DNA of 64,000 bases from Cercis canadensis (GCA_003255065.1 QAOA01001947.1:33972-97971); one strand, 5' to 3'; shown: positions 35,553 to 47,499, counted from the stretch's first letter. Notes: a model not told the origin generated them from the sequence alone. Numbers and translations are program-made.

Positions 35553-38047
35553 TGTCGCAATGTCTGTTTCGGGAGGGTGACGACGTGAGGTGATAGAAAT
35601 TTGATGGGCGTAAAAGTATAGGTTTTGAAAAGCTTTCTAATTAAAAAACGATTGAAGAAAACTAATGGAGTCGCCACCAATCGATTTAAGGCATGATTGG
35701 ATGCCTATAAAAAAAAGTTTGGTCTACGTCATCAGAGTTTGGTAAGAGAGTTGATTACGTGTAAGGAAGGTGTTAGCATCCTACGACGCCCGTTCTAACG
35801 AACGGTTACCAATTTAATTTTTTGTCATCTAAAAATTGTTGAATAAAATTAGTCTTTAAATTATATCTTAAAATAGCTTAATGTGTTATTAAGCCTCGTC
35901 AGTACTTCTGGCGAAACCTAAAAGGATGTCTCAAGACTATTGGGTAGAGTTCGTAATTGTCATTACAATATTCTCCCAATCTATTCTTCCATAAACAATT
36001 TTTAGCAATTTCACTAAGTGATGACTAAAGACACGAAAGACAATTTATTATGCGTTCGAGAAATGAGTTCGAAATTCATGGCAAAAGTTTTTTTATCGGA
36101 GATTTTTCTTTAAGTCCACCAGTACATCTAGAAATACTAAAGTGACGCTCCTTACCTCTGGAATGTCAAAGAATCGTCGTTGTCACAACTATCCATAATT
36201 ATTCCCTCGTCGGTAATCTTATTCCAAGATGAACATAAATAATGATAAAATGATATAAAATGCAACGTAAAATATCAAAATACAGTAATTAAAATAATCA
36301 AAGCAATATTGGGAATTTCATTAGCCACTCCAGTACCTCTGGCATAACCAATAAATTATCCCTCACCTCAGGAAAATTAAGAAAGATTCTCAGCACAATT
36401 ATTTTCCAACTTAATCTGTCGTCGGGAATCTTATTCCAGCATGAATAGAAATAAGGATAAAATAATATAAAATGTAATGTAAAATGTCAAAATACAGTAA
36501 TTAAAATAATCAAAGCAATATTGGGAATTTCATTAGCCACTCCAATACCTCTTGCATAACCAATAAATTATCCCTCACCTCAGGAAAATTAAGAAAAATT
36601 GTCAACACAATTCTTTCTCAACTTAATCCGTCGTCGGGAATCTTATTCCAGCATGAATAGAAATAATGATAAAATGATATAAAATACAAAGTAAAATGTC
36701 AAAATACAGTAATTAAAATAATCAAAGCAATATTGGGAATTTCATTAGCCACTCTAGTACCTCTAGCATAACCAATAAATTATCTCTCACCTCAAGAAAA
36801 TTAAGAAAACAAGAAATATTTATCAAAGTTAAATGTTGATTATAAAGTAGATCAACACCTTACAAACATCATCCCCACTCAACTTATTTCCATCTTGGGT
36901 AGTGAAATTGAGATTAATCATAAAAATCAAGTGAATCAAACATGGATTCCAAAATTTTAAAATAAACTTCCTACATCTTTAAATATTCACACCAAACAGA
37001 GCATCAAAGAGAAGAAAAAATAAAAATGGAAAAAAGAAAGAGCAAGCTCGGTGAACCAACATCACAAAACCACAAATTATTCAAGAACAATCAATTTCAT
37101 AATATTTACATTCACATTCTGAAATAAAGGGGAAAATGGGCAGGAATCATACCCTAGATTGAAGAAATCTCAATGGATGATAATAAGCTGCACTCCATTC
37201 TTCTTAGCTCTCCTTCTTTGCTCAAGAACCAAAATCTGCTTCCTTTTCCGTAGCTCTCCTTCTCTCTCTAAAAGAAAATTTTTGCTCACTCTTTCTTCCT
37301 CCTTTGCCTCTCAGTTTTTTGCTCTGCTTCCTCAAAAAACCGTCTCTGCCCTTCCTCTCTTCTCTCACGTTCTTTTGCTCTCCATCTAAGAAACCGTTTC
37401 CTGCCCTTGCTTTTGCTCTGCTGAATGCTCTCCCTCATTCAGTTTCTGCTCTCTGTTGAAAACTTAAGAACCAATTCTCTCTTTCTTTGTAACTACTTTT
37501 TCCCTCTTGTGCGTATCACCTCTCTTCCCCCCCATCTCCAAGTTCTCTTACTCTCTCACTCAAGATATTTTCTTTCTCTTACAATTAACTTCCCAATTTG
37601 CCCCCCTTTGTAACTGCTGCCAGCGCTTTCTTCTCTTTTTTTTTTTCTTTTTTTTTTTTATTTGCTTTCATTTACATAATTACTTAGTTGTTCAATTAAA
37701 AGAAAGAAAAATCAAATATTTGATCAATGGGGAGAGAAGGAAATCCATTCCTTGCTCTCCTATTGGTTCTTTTAGATCCAATGATGCCAAAAATATATTT
37801 ACAAAATATATTTATATGGTTTATCCATTATTTACATAATTAAGAAAAATAACAAAAATTGGCCAAGTGAACTTAAATAAAAATAGGCTTAGTGGACAAT
37901 GGATTGGGCTTAGGGTTCCTTTAATTGTAAAAGCCCAAACAATCAAAAAAAAAAAAAACACTAATTAAAAATTTAAATTTTGTCTCTATTTTTTTCTTGA
38001 ATATATTTTTAATCATCAAAAGATCCAGACAAAATATGGTGTCTACA
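35553..38047 (-). mobile_element. Ogre-like LTR, 2.5 kb, apparently solo
   Basis: Plus-strand ends are TGTCGCAATGTCTG (35553) and AAATATGGTGTCTACA (38047). On the minus strand this reads TGTAGACACC to TTGCGACA, with the GGTGGCGACTCC block near the end, the same class as 4097-5955. Flanking 5-mers (ATATT and CGGAA) do not match, so it is either one LTR of a rearranged element or a solo LTR with an altered flank. The right flank is block D, shared with 41284. Pyrimidine-rich frames at 37150-37620 are the LTR's CT-rich leader, not genes. Confidence 0.7.
36090..36830 (-). repeat. 212-bp tandem repeat inside the LTR
   Basis: The motif AAGCAATATTGGGAATTTCA recurs at 36301, 36513 and 36725, exactly 212 bp apart. 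Each copy is followed by TTAGCCACTCCAGTACCTCTGGCATAACC-like sequence and preceded by TTATTCCAGCATGAATAGAAA. A degenerate first unit begins near 36100. Confidence 0.9.
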
Positions 38048-38049
38048 CG

Positions 38050-38700
38050 GAAAAGGAATGAGAATTCATGCTAAACTGTTAAATAAGGGATGTCGGTGTA
38101 ATTTTTGAAATAGAAAGGTGGTCTATGTAATTTTATCAAACCTAAGAGGAAGTTAATATAATTTTCTCCAACATTTAATCTTGATCATAATCACAAGATA
38201 TAAAAGTTAGTTTTTGCAATTAAAAGTTTTAAAAAGGTGTTTGCTACATAGATTTTTTTTTTTTTTCATTTTTAGTAATGTTCGCGGGAATGTTACAATT
38301 TACGTTTGGTTAATCTTAACATTCATGGGAAAGTGAGATAACATTTCTTAGAAATTTTTTAACTCTATATTTGGTTCAAATACTACTTTTCTAAGAATCT
38401 TGGTTATTTTTTCAGAAATACCTTATCTATATTTAGTAAAAAAAATTTATATTATTTCTAACAATTGATGAATGCTTAATTGTAGCAATTTTGTGTCTTT
38501 TTTATATATTTTTTTTATTTGAATGCCTTAATCCTCTAACGCAACTGTAAACCAAACCATATCGCTTTTTTTCTTTTTTTACATAAAATGTGTTTACATG
38601 TTGGCATTTTTTTTTTATTTAAAACACTGTAATATTTTAACATTTTCTAATAAAAATGTGTACGTGTTATTTAGGCAAAAAAATAGACCCATTTCGATAA
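38050..38700 (+). repeat. Duplicated block D (copy 1)
   Basis: GGAATGAGAATTCATGCTAAA through to the CATATCGCTTTTT tract matches 41284-41800 in the same orientation. Non-coding. It begins directly at the LTR end. Confidence 0.85.
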
Positions 38701-38769
38701 ATTTTTTAAAAAGTAACCTATTTTTAAATTTATTTTATAAAAAAATATTATTTCAGTAAAAAATCCTTA

Positions 38770-39024
38770 CATTAAACTCCATGAGGAGATAATATTGGAA
38801 ATATGTGCAGCCATCCAAAGACAAAAGGGAAGGTCCACCTCTGACTTTGACCATAAGCAGAAAATTTTGGTGATGGAAAGGGAAAATATTGGAGAGATGA
38901 GATGGGAAGAGGCGTAGTGAGTGTAATTAGATAGTGTAATGTGGTAAAATTTAACATACTTTCTTTTTATTTATAAATACAGTACAATTTAAAATTTAAT
39001 TGGACTTATTTTAATTTTAACTGA

Positions 39025-39065
<41 letters not shown>

Positions 39066-39245
39066 GTGTGTGTTATGTTATCTTTCTCTTAAAAAGAGGG
39101 TAGCACTATCTACTCATTTGAAGAGGTTTTGGTAGAATTTATGTCTTAAAATTAGTATCATTGTAAATATCATAAAAAAAAATTATCAGTATGAGCTAGT
39201 TAGATTTTTATAAAATATATAAATATAGCAGTACAAGAAAATAGT
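38770..39245 (+). repeat. Duplicated block A (copy 2)
   Basis: Matches 9445-9720. It contains an extra segment, with a TA microsatellite at 39030-39062, between the GATGG and AGCACTATCTACTCATTTGAAGAGG landmarks. Here it adjoins the defensin inverted repeat, which is the likely ancestral order. Confidence 0.8.
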
Positions 39246-39588
39246 ATAATTAATAATAGTCATAATATTATTTTGTTGTGGAAAGATGACATTTAGGACT
39301 AGATTCAAGTATCAACATATACAAAATTTACAAATCTTCACATTGGCAATATAAATTACAGAGAAGAGAACTTTTTATTTCATTCCACTATGTAAATAAT
39401 TATCTGTGAGTGACGTCTTGATCACACACATGTATTCCCACATATAAATAGGAGCACCTGATCAGTTTCAAAACCTCTCCAAATCAGCACTCTTCATCAA
39501 TATTAAAAACTAATTAAGAGGATGACAGTGATATAGACCACGTACGGTTTATTTATTTCATAGTACATAGTTAATATATATATATATA

Positions 39589-39609
39589 NNNNNNNNNNNN
39601 NNNNNNNNN
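39589..39609. other. Assembly gap (21 N) in TA microsatellite
   Basis: N run flanked on both sides by TA repeats in the left arm of the second defensin block. Confidence 0.99.
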
Positions 39610-39664
39610 ATATATATATATATATATATAATACTGTCACCGCCACAAGTGTGCCTGCACCATC

Positions 39665-39865
39665 TTATTGAAAATCATGGAGGAAGCTCTTTCGACAGTT
39701 TTTGGTGCACCAACAATTAAGACCCTTGCATGTGCCACTGAGTAAGTGATCTTGCGTAGTGCATGTCACGTCACAACCAGCAAAGCACAGTCCCTTGCAT
39801 TTACCACTCAGCACCTCACATGTTTTTGCCTCAGTCTGCACCATCATTTCTTCTGCACAGTCCAT
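39665..39865 (-). pseudogene. Defensin-like exon 2, stop lost
   Basis: This 66-codon frame is the duplicate of 16529-16702. The stop TGA has become CGA, so nine extra residues (RKSFLHDFQ) follow the final CWCTKNC. An additional Cys replaces Tyr in SGKCKG, giving an odd number of cysteines. The eight family cysteines are present. The signal-peptide exon and promoter are absent, as in the other copy. Function as a defensin is unlikely. Confidence 0.75.
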
Positions 39866-40326
39866 TCATTCAAAAGAAAATTAACAAAAGGAACAAAGTG
39901 ATGGAACGTAAATATGATAATGCACTTAGATAATCAAATTTAAAAGCGGAACATAGGGTTAAAGTTTATTGATTAAATAATAGGTATTTTATGTAGCAAA
40001 AATAGAAAACGTGTGTTTATAATTATGATGTAGAGGTATCCTAAGCTCATATAAAAAAATTCAATTAAAATTAAAGTGAGTTCAATTAAATTTTAGATTT
40101 TGCCGTAGGTATAAATGTAAAAAAAGTATATTACAAATTATTTATAGTTCTTTAACATAAAATTATTGTGAATTTATCATTTCTTGTATAAGATTGTCTC
40201 TCCTAAAATCTATTATTTAATCATTAAACTTTAACGCTATATTCCGCTTTTAAACTTGATTATCTCAGTGCATTATCATATTTACTTTCCATCACTTTTT
40301 CCTTTTGTTCATTTTATTATGAATGA

Positions 40327-40503
40327 ATGGACCGTGCAGAAGAAATGATGGTGCAGACTGAGGCAAAAACATGTGAGGTGCTGAGTTATAAATACAAGGG
40401 ACCATGCTTTGCTGGTTGTGACTCGACCTGCAAGAATCAAGAACACTTAATCGGTGGTAGGTGCAGGGACGATTTTCGCTGCTGGTGCACCAAAAACTGT
40501 TAA
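40327..40503 (+). CDS. Defensin-like exon 2, all cysteines intact
   Basis: The 58-codon frame ends in TAA at 40501-40503. The mature peptide begins at KTCEVLSYKYKGPC, continues CFAGCDSTCKNQEHLIGG, and ends RCRDDFRCWCTKNC. The eight cysteines and the C-W-C-x3-C end match plant defensins (gamma-thionins), secreted antimicrobial peptides. An acceptor-like GTGCAG lies just before AAGAAATG, where exon 2 normally starts. No signal-peptide exon is visible in the 300 bp upstream, so the annotated ATG is only an in-frame codon inside the exon or intron. This is the best-preserved mature domain in the window, but the gene may still be inactive. Confidence 0.65.
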   Translation: MDRAEEMMVQTEAKTCEVLSYKYKGPCFAGCDSTCKNQEHLIGGRCRDDFRCWCTKNC

Positions 40504-41283
40504 AGAGCTTCATCCATGATTTTCTCCAACAAGATGGTGCAGGCACACTTGTGGCAGTGACAGTATTATATATATTAATTAACTAATGTATTATGAAATA
40601 AATAAACCATACGCGTCTGTATCATTGTGATCCACTTACCAGTTCTTAATATCGATGAAGAGTGTTGATGGGGAGAGGATTTAAATTGATCAAGTGCTCC
40701 TACTTACGTTTGGGAGTATATGTGTGTGATCAATAGGTCACTCACAGATAATTATTTACATAGTGGAATGAAATAAAATGTTCTCTTCTCTCTAGTTTAT
40801 ATTGCCAATGTGAAGATTTGTAAATTTTGTGTAGATACTTGAATCTAGTCCTAAATGTCATCTTTCCACAACAAAATAATATTATGTTTTTACATTTGAA
40901 TGGATCTGTAGAAAAAAGTGAAGTTAAAAATATTATAACATATGTTTAAGTCATATAGAGAAGGAAATAGATGTGCCAAGGATATTCTCTAGACATTAAC
41001 TTCCTCTTGGCTTTATATTTGCATGGCATTCCTTCTTAGGGTTTAAAGCAAATCTATGAAATAAAGGACACTTTTTTTTATCATGAGAAACTTATTACTC
41101 AATCAAATTTATATTGTAGATCCTCTGATTTTAGAGGTGCACTTTAAAGAGTAAAATGCAAGGTTACACTCCCCCATTCTCATTTAGTTTGTCACATACC
41201 CCACCCCATCACAGGTAAAAGTTACATTACATCCCGATCAAGTTCAGGTCAAATTGTTATGCCTAGTGGTATATGTAACTTAC

Positions 41284-41800
41284 AGATAAGGAATGAGAAT
41301 TCATGCTAAATTGTTAAATAAGGGAGGTCAGTGTAATTTTTGAAACAGAGAGGTGGTTTCTATAATTTTATCAAACCAGAGGAGAAGTTAATATAATTTA
41401 CTCCAAAATTTAATCTTGATAACAATCACAAGATATAAAAGTTAGTTTTTGTGATTAAAAGTTTAAAGGAGCATTTATTATACATATTCTTTTTTCATTC
41501 TCGGGAATGTTATTACCGGAAATATTACAATTTATATTTGGTCAATCTTAAACATTTATGCAAAAGTGAGATAATATTTCATAGGAATTTTTTATCTCTA
41601 TATTTGGTTCGAATACTATTTTTTAAGAATGTTGGTTATTTTTCCAAAAATACCCTATCTATATTTAGTAAAAAAAATATTGTTTCTAACAATTGATGAA
41701 TGCTTAATTGTAGCAAATTTTTGTCTTTTTTATATTTTTATTTATTTGAATCCTTCAATCCTCAAACACAATTGTAAGCCAAACCATATGGCTTTTTGTT
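41284..41800 (+). repeat. Duplicated block D (copy 2)
   Basis: Matches 38050-38700. The match breaks off near 41795 (GCTTTTTGTTT), where the hairpin-rich sequence begins, marking the probable left edge of an insertion. Confidence 0.8.
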
Positions 41801-42365
41801 TATGGAATAGTATCTTTGAAGGTGTTATCTACTATTGTGGCAAAGTAAAAAAAAAATATATATTAATTTTAGTATGGCTTGAAATTTTTAGTTTTCTCGT
41901 GAAGTTTCTCTCGGTATCTTATCGTGAGAACCAATTTTCAGAAATCATACATTGGCAACATTCTCATAGTACAGTATCGTGAGAAAAATACTATTTCTCA
42001 TGAAATTTCTCTCGGTACTATACCATGAGAGTCCTTTTCCTAGTATCATAATTTTGCAAGTTTCTCATGGTATTTTACCATGAGAAATAATGTGAGAATA
42101 GACCATGCCTTATACCAATCTTGCAGAAATATGCCCATTTTCTCACAGTATTTTACTGTGAGATAGTCATCTCACGTTCTTTAATTATTGTGAGAAGTAC
42201 TCAGAGAAACTTTCTTATAGTCTCACAATACCATGGGAAATTTTGTTTGTCACAGCACTTTCTCTCATTATAGTGATTCCGTGAGAAACCATTTTCTCAC
42301 AATAATTTGGGCATTTTCTCATTGTATTATTTCGTGAGAAAACGCCTTCTTTGTTGTATTGCCTC
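41800..42365. mobile_element. Hairpin-dense element, possibly CACTA end
   Basis: Variants of TTTCTCA...TGAGAAA occur about a dozen times, many as short perfect stems around TATTTTA loops, for example CTCATGGTATTTTACCATGAG near 42065 and CTCACAGTATTTTACTGTGAG near 42145. The right end reads TTTGTTGTATTG, whose complement CAATACAACAAAG resembles the CACTA-family terminus CACTACAACAAA with one or two changes. Repeated subterminal motifs are typical of CACTA elements. No transposase is seen and the left terminus is unclear. Confidence 0.5.
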
Positions 42366-42470
42366 TCGCATGAATTGTTTGGGTAAGAAGGAGTTAAGAA
42401 AGTTGAGAGAGAAAATAGGGGAAAGTTAATTGGTAAGGATAGCAATTTGCCCCAGACCTAATGAGGCCCN

Positions 42471-42693
42471 TAATCTCCTCCATTATATGGCATTTGCTTA
42501 TTTCAAGCCATTTGAGTTTCGAAAGAGTGGGAACCATGAAGGATGAAAGTAAATACTTTGGATCACCACAATCTTTTACTATCAAGTTAGTCATATTTTG
42601 AATGTTATTAGTTGAGGTAACTTGATTGTCATCCCATATTCTTTTCAAATTGATTGAGCTCAACTTTAAGGCCTCCAATTTGGGAAATGCAAC
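42471..42693 (-). pseudogene. NB-LRR LRR exon (repeat of exon at 47.7 kb), truncated
   Basis: After an acceptor (TTTAACAG at 42694) the frame reads VAFPKLEALKLSSINLKRIW and continues to KWLEISKCHIMEEI, where it meets the N at 42470. It is a paralogue of the exon at 47699-47962. Beyond the N the sequence is the unrelated GAGGTAAGAAAG block, so the exon's end is lost at a contig join. Confidence 0.8.
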
Positions 42694-42699
42694 CTGTTA

Positions 42700-44490
42700 A
42701 ACAAAATTATCTTGTGAATGATAAAACTTCAAAAACCTTGACCATTTACAAGAGCTTCTAGTTTATGAAGGTATCAAAACCACAAGGTCCACAGTCTGAA
42801 ACCCTGCATTCAAGAATGTTTATTTCTCCTCACGATTTAATTCCCATATCTAGTCGCTAGGGAAATGATTCACAAAAATACTATTTGATTGTTATTATGT
42901 TAATTGATGAATTTGAGCACTGGACACTCTGTAAACTACTTCAAATTCACACTAGTAAAATTTTGAATGTAACTAGTTACACAAATTAACTTAATTGTCA
43001 CCCAATATATTTTCTAAATGATTGCGCTCAATTTTAATCTTTCCAGATTGAGAAATTCAACATGCAAAGCACAGTTATCATGTAAATGATTGAACTCCAA
43101 AAGGCTTGACCTTCCAGAGGAACTTATATTTTATTATGGTATCAAAACCACCAGGTATAGAGTCGAAACCCTGCATGTCGAGATGTTATTTCTCCTCATG
43201 ATTTAATTTTCAAGCTAGCAGTCAATATTTAATAATCAAGACCATATTATTTCATAGTCATTATTATTACTGGCAAAATGGTTTGAACATAGGACATCAT
43301 TAAACTACTTAAGCCCCTTATCAACAAATCCCATTAGGGTGACACTTTTTCTTGGTTATATTTGAAAATGCTATTATTTGAACAAAAAAACTCCCTCCTT
43401 AAATGCTCATGCAAGCAGCCACCTATAAGCTAGCCTTGAGCAGCATCAAAAAATTTATTTTAATAATGACGGAAAAGATTTCAAATTAACTTTTCTTATT
43501 TAGAAAACTATTCTGAAGATTTAGAAAGAAAACACTTATTCTCCGCAAATTTCACTATTCATGCTAATCTTTGCACGATTCATTTAATACTAAAAATTAT
43601 AATTGCCAAGAGGTTTAGTAATAAAAAATTATATGTAATAGAAGGAAAAATGAATCATGTGTGAAAGAGTAGTGTATAAATATTATTTTTCCCCAAAAGC
43701 TTGTGGGTCTAAAAGCACATACATTGGTCTTTAAAACTAGGGGGTTTCATATTAGGGAACCTATTCCCTTTCCCCCATCCCCAGGGCAACACACTCATTT
43801 GTAATTAAACCAGAAAGCAAATATTAATCTAAAATTTACAATGTATGCTCTAAACTATTAAATTTAAGTACAACTTTTCTTTTAGCTTAGGTAAATTTTG
43901 GGGGAGCAAGTAATACTTTTTGTGTAAAGGACCAAGGTGGGTTTGGAACCTCGACTTGGTGTAGGCTGGCAATGCCAGTTGACCCAAGTCTCTTTGGCAC
44001 TTTAAGGACAACTTAAGCTGCAAGAAAGTTATTGCGATATAACAAAATGCATTTAAACTTCTCAATTTCTTAAACTTCAGTTTAGGATTGTGAAATTTTA
44101 ATTATATCAATCATGTGTAACAAACTGCAGATCCACTTACTATAACTACGTTTTATTTCTAATTAATATTAATTTAATTTAATTTATTCATAATGAATAT
44201 ATTTTATACGATCCTATCATTGGACAACGGCCTGCCTAACTGGAAAAAGAAACAAAGCAAAGCTTGAGCTGCTAAAAAGATATAAGCCTTATATTTTACT
44301 ACCTGTGCTTATACTTTCATGCATAGTGAAAAGGAGAAATATAGGTTCCCTATAATTTTAATTAAAATAACCATATGTTATCCTCAGATTCCATTTTCAA
44401 CAGATGAAACATGAATATATATATATATATATATTGAAGTTATATATCAGGTTTCAACACATTATCTACAGAAGAGAGTTTATAGAGCTC
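42700..44490. other. Intron-like or intergenic sequence
   Basis: No coding similarity. Two diverged copies of a segment (AACCACAAGGTCCACAGTC near 42780 and AACCACCAGGTATAGAGTC near 43148) show local duplication. The frame at 43850-44065 has no recognised domain. Confidence 0.6.
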
Positions 44491-44494
44491 ACAC

Positions 44495-45229
44495 CTTTTC
44501 AAGCAAGAAGAGAGGTTGTTGATGTACGACATCAAGCCCATCTTCTTCTTGTGTCTCTTGAAAGATAGGTAAATCTGGTGCAAATATCTTCAACTTATCA
44601 CAAGAGTGAATGTCTGCTTTTTTCAGTGATGGCCATTCAGAAGTATGTCTTCCTGAATACAAGTTTTTGAGATTTGATAACCACCAGAATTTGACAGAGG
44701 TTACCTGTGGGAACTTAAACTGAATAACCTCTTCTCCCCCATCTTCCTTGCCAATGACCTTCTCAATCCCACATGAACTTACTTCAAGCTCCTCTAGTTC
44801 TACGAGTTCTCTCGCAACGTTAAGAGGGAAGACATTTTTCAAGCTTTGACATTTAACAACAGATACTACACATAGCTTTTGAAAGCTGAGAGTTCCTTGG
44901 GGATCTTTATTCCACACATGCTTAAGCTTTGGTAGATGACTCAAGTACAATCTTTTCAAACCATAGGCCATTGAAAAATGTGGGTCTCTACTACTTTCCT
45001 CATCCAAATCAAACACTACCTCTATGGCACCATTTTGTACCTTCAGTTCTTCCAAATTGTGTAATAGCCACATCAAATTATTAGCAATGATACTATGTAG
45101 GAATTCACAGTTTTCCACTGCCAAGGATTTCAAATTGCAAAACGAATTATCTGGAAGGGGATAATTAAGCCAAACTTCTTTCAGCTCAGAAGATTCAGAT
45201 AATTCTAGATGGTTGGTATGAAATAAAAC
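44495..45229 (-). CDS. LRR exon of a CC-NB-LRR resistance-like gene
   Basis: The exon is bounded by an acceptor AACATGCAG (45230) and a donor GTGTGAG (44494-44493), and is open for 245 codons. It starts VLFHTNHLELSESSELKEVW and ends QPLFLLEK. It consists of irregular LRRs of the type found in Arabidopsis At4g27190-like CC-NB-LRR proteins (LKRLYLSHLPKLKHVWNKDP, LEELEVSSCGIEKVIG). In such immune receptors the LRR region senses pathogen effectors in the cytoplasm. This is the only LRR exon here with no visible lesion, but its neighbours are broken, so the gene as a whole is probably not functional. Confidence 0.75.
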
Positions 45230-45532
45230 CTGCATGTTCAGTTCAACATAGTGAAAATCTTAGTTATAACATGCAAGTATGGGAAGCTTACAAATGGTCA
45301 AATATTAGAGGCAAACACACATTCGATAAACTAAACTAAGAATAAAGAGCATATCACTAATTATTTTGTCTAAATTTTGGTCAAGTTATTTAACATATGT
45401 CTATTTTCTATCAAGCATCATGCATGGATAAGTAGGCTTACTGCTTACAGCCTTACCTGTTTGCCAAGTCTATATAGAAAGAGTGAATTATCAGTTAATT
45501 TAAGGAAACTTAATTCGTGGATCAAAGCTTAC

Positions 45533-46340
45533 CTTTTCTGTGAACATTTTCCTTATTGTTCCATTGAGGTCCCTCTCCCAGTACCATCCATCATCACTTT
45601 CTTCTATTTGTACTTTCCGAAGCTTCATTGCACTTGTGGATCCCTTAGAAAAAGTATTCATCCGTGGGCATTGTCTCACAACTACTGTTTCCAACAGTGG
45701 GAACCTAAGGATAGGAGGCACATGCTTGAGCAAAACCTATTGAGTTTTGGCAAACAAATACCAAAATTTTCAAAGCACCAAATATAATATGTTCTTTTGC
45801 CTCATCTTCTTTTCCGGTCACTATTTCTTCAACTAAATTGCACTCTTTTATCTTCTCATTGCCAAGCATGTAATTAAGTTCATCAACCCATTGCAATTTC
45901 TTACCTCCAAATACGTCAAGTGATTGAAAGTTACTGAGGGAGGCAACAAATTTATTAGACCGGAACAATTACATAGAAGCAAACTTTCAAGAACCTCAAG
46001 AACTGGGTCAACTTTAGATCCTGCTTTAAATATATGCTGAAGTTCAGGTAATCTAGACAGGATCAGCTCTTTCAGTCGTGTGCTAATTTCGATTTGTCCT
46101 TCCTCTCCTCCAAGTTTCTCATCTCGAAATATCTCTACGAAGGAACCATACTGAACAGCTAGACACTCCAGAGTGGGTATATTTTGGAGAAACCAATGTG
46201 GAAAAGTAGCTTCTTCATTCTCAAACTGGTCCACCCTAAGAAATTTTCAGCTTCCTGAACAAGTGCCCTGAAAATTGACCTTGCAATATCATGTTGGTGT
46301 CCTCATTGTTTAATGTCAACTCCTCCAAGTTGGAGATTAC
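45533..46340 (-). pseudogene. LRR exon with several frameshifts
   Basis: It starts after the acceptor TTTTAG (46341) with VISNLEELTLNNEDTNMILQ. A frameshift near 46240 precedes the part starting FENEEATFPHWFLQ. Another near 45870 precedes KECNLVEEIVTGKEDEAKEH, and a third near 45730 precedes LLETVVVRQCPRMNTFSKGS. It ends RKMFTEK before a good donor (AG|GTAAGC, 45533-45532). The order of segments is that of At4g27190-like LRR regions. At least three frame losses mark it as a pseudogene. Confidence 0.8.
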
Positions 46341-46778
46341 CTAAAACATGAACCATTAGTTAATTAATAATATCAGAGGCCCACATATATATCATGTATT
46401 ATACCAAAATGTTTGTGAAGTGCTAAATGATATTACTTATTTTCCACTACGTTTATTTCACAATGTCATTATAAAAACAGAAAAATAGATTTTACCTATA
46501 ATTCCTTGATGTATATATAAGCAGAGTAGAAGCAAGGGAATATAAACAGAGTTCAAAAAAAATTTCTCCGGAATAACTTGAAAGCATAAAATTTAGAACA
46601 TTTTGCTTGCTTAACATGTATAAAAATCTATTATAACATTTAACATGGAGTTGGTTTGCTCTATATGGTATGCATATAAATATTTATACAACAGCAGAAC
46701 TTGAACTCTAACACTAGAGAGATAATCAAGAAAGGATATAAAGGTTTCAATAGGTGTTGACTTTTAAATATTCCATAC

Positions 46779-47499
46779 CTCTTCAACTGTGAAAAGAGGT
46801 TGCTCATATAATGTGTCATCAGGAGATCTTCTTTGTCTTGTAGAGAGTGTCTTGAACAACTTCAATATGTTACAATTGAACACACTTATTACTTTCAATG
46901 ACAAACATGTCAAAGTATGAATCCCTGCGTAGAAACCGTTGAGTTTCTGCAAATTCCTAATATCAAAGGATTTGAGTCGCTGAAGCACAAATATGGCAGT
47001 TCCCTCCATCAGTCCTTCTTTCTTTTCAAAAAAATACTCCACCCAAGATCCATTTACGAAAAGTACTTCAAGTTGCAGAAGGTTTGTAGCCATAGAGAGT
47101 GGAAAGAGATATTCCAAGTCCCAACAGGTTTCAACACGTACAGATTGTAGGTTGTGAAAGGCAAGAATTCCTTGGGGTTCCCTACTCCATATCTGTTTTA
47201 GCTTTGGCAGCCGAAGTAGAGTCATGCTTTTCAATTGTATTGTATCCTCTTGACTGCATGTTTCATTGGCATCCAATTGGAATATCTCTTCCATTGAATC
47301 ACAGTCACTAACCATCAATGTCTCTAGATTGCTAAATTTTCTCTGCATATTATGGAAACATATTTACAAGCTTTGGACAGCTTTTGACTTGCAGAGTTTT
47401 CAACTCGAGAAAGGAACTTGCAGTGAGTTGGGGGTGCCATATTGTCATTGAGTTTTGCATGTCGTTTATTATTATCTTTTCCAGTTTGGGAAGCCGAAC
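46779..47499 (-). pseudogene. LRR exon with a frameshift
   Basis: An acceptor ATCACAG (47500) precedes VRLPKLEKIIINDMQNSMTI and WHPQLTASSFLELKTLQVKS. A stop and frame change near 47350 (after NMFP) leads to RKFSNLETLMVSDCDSMEEI. The frame then stays open to YEQPLFTVEE and a donor AG|GTATGG at 46779-46778. Its end resembles that of the exon at 44495-45229 (QPLF..EE/EK), showing repeated LRR modules. The single frameshift could also be an assembly error. Confidence 0.8.

Larger units (their letters stand above)
39255..41080. repeat. Defensin inverted-repeat block, copy 2
   Basis: The left part (39255-40617) is a near-identical direct copy of 16133-17458. Beyond it, 40620-41080 is the reverse complement of 15960-16400 (CTAAATGTCATCTTTCCACAACAAAATAATA and its complement), so the inverted repeat is longer here, about 1.8 kb in all. 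A 21-base N run (39589-39609) sits in the TA microsatellite of the left arm. Confidence 0.88.

Noticed and set aside
37159..37839. Several overlapping frames rich in Leu/Ser/Phe
   Set aside because: They arise from the pyrimidine-rich CTCTTT leader of the LTR; the composition explains them.
35553..38047. A complete element with TSD around the 2.5 kb LTR
   Set aside because: The flanking 5-mers ATATT and CGGAA do not match and no primer site follows, so I call it only an LTR.
45377..45787. 136-codon plus-strand frame
   Set aside because: It is antisense to the LRR exon at 45533-46340, which has clear family motifs and splice sites.
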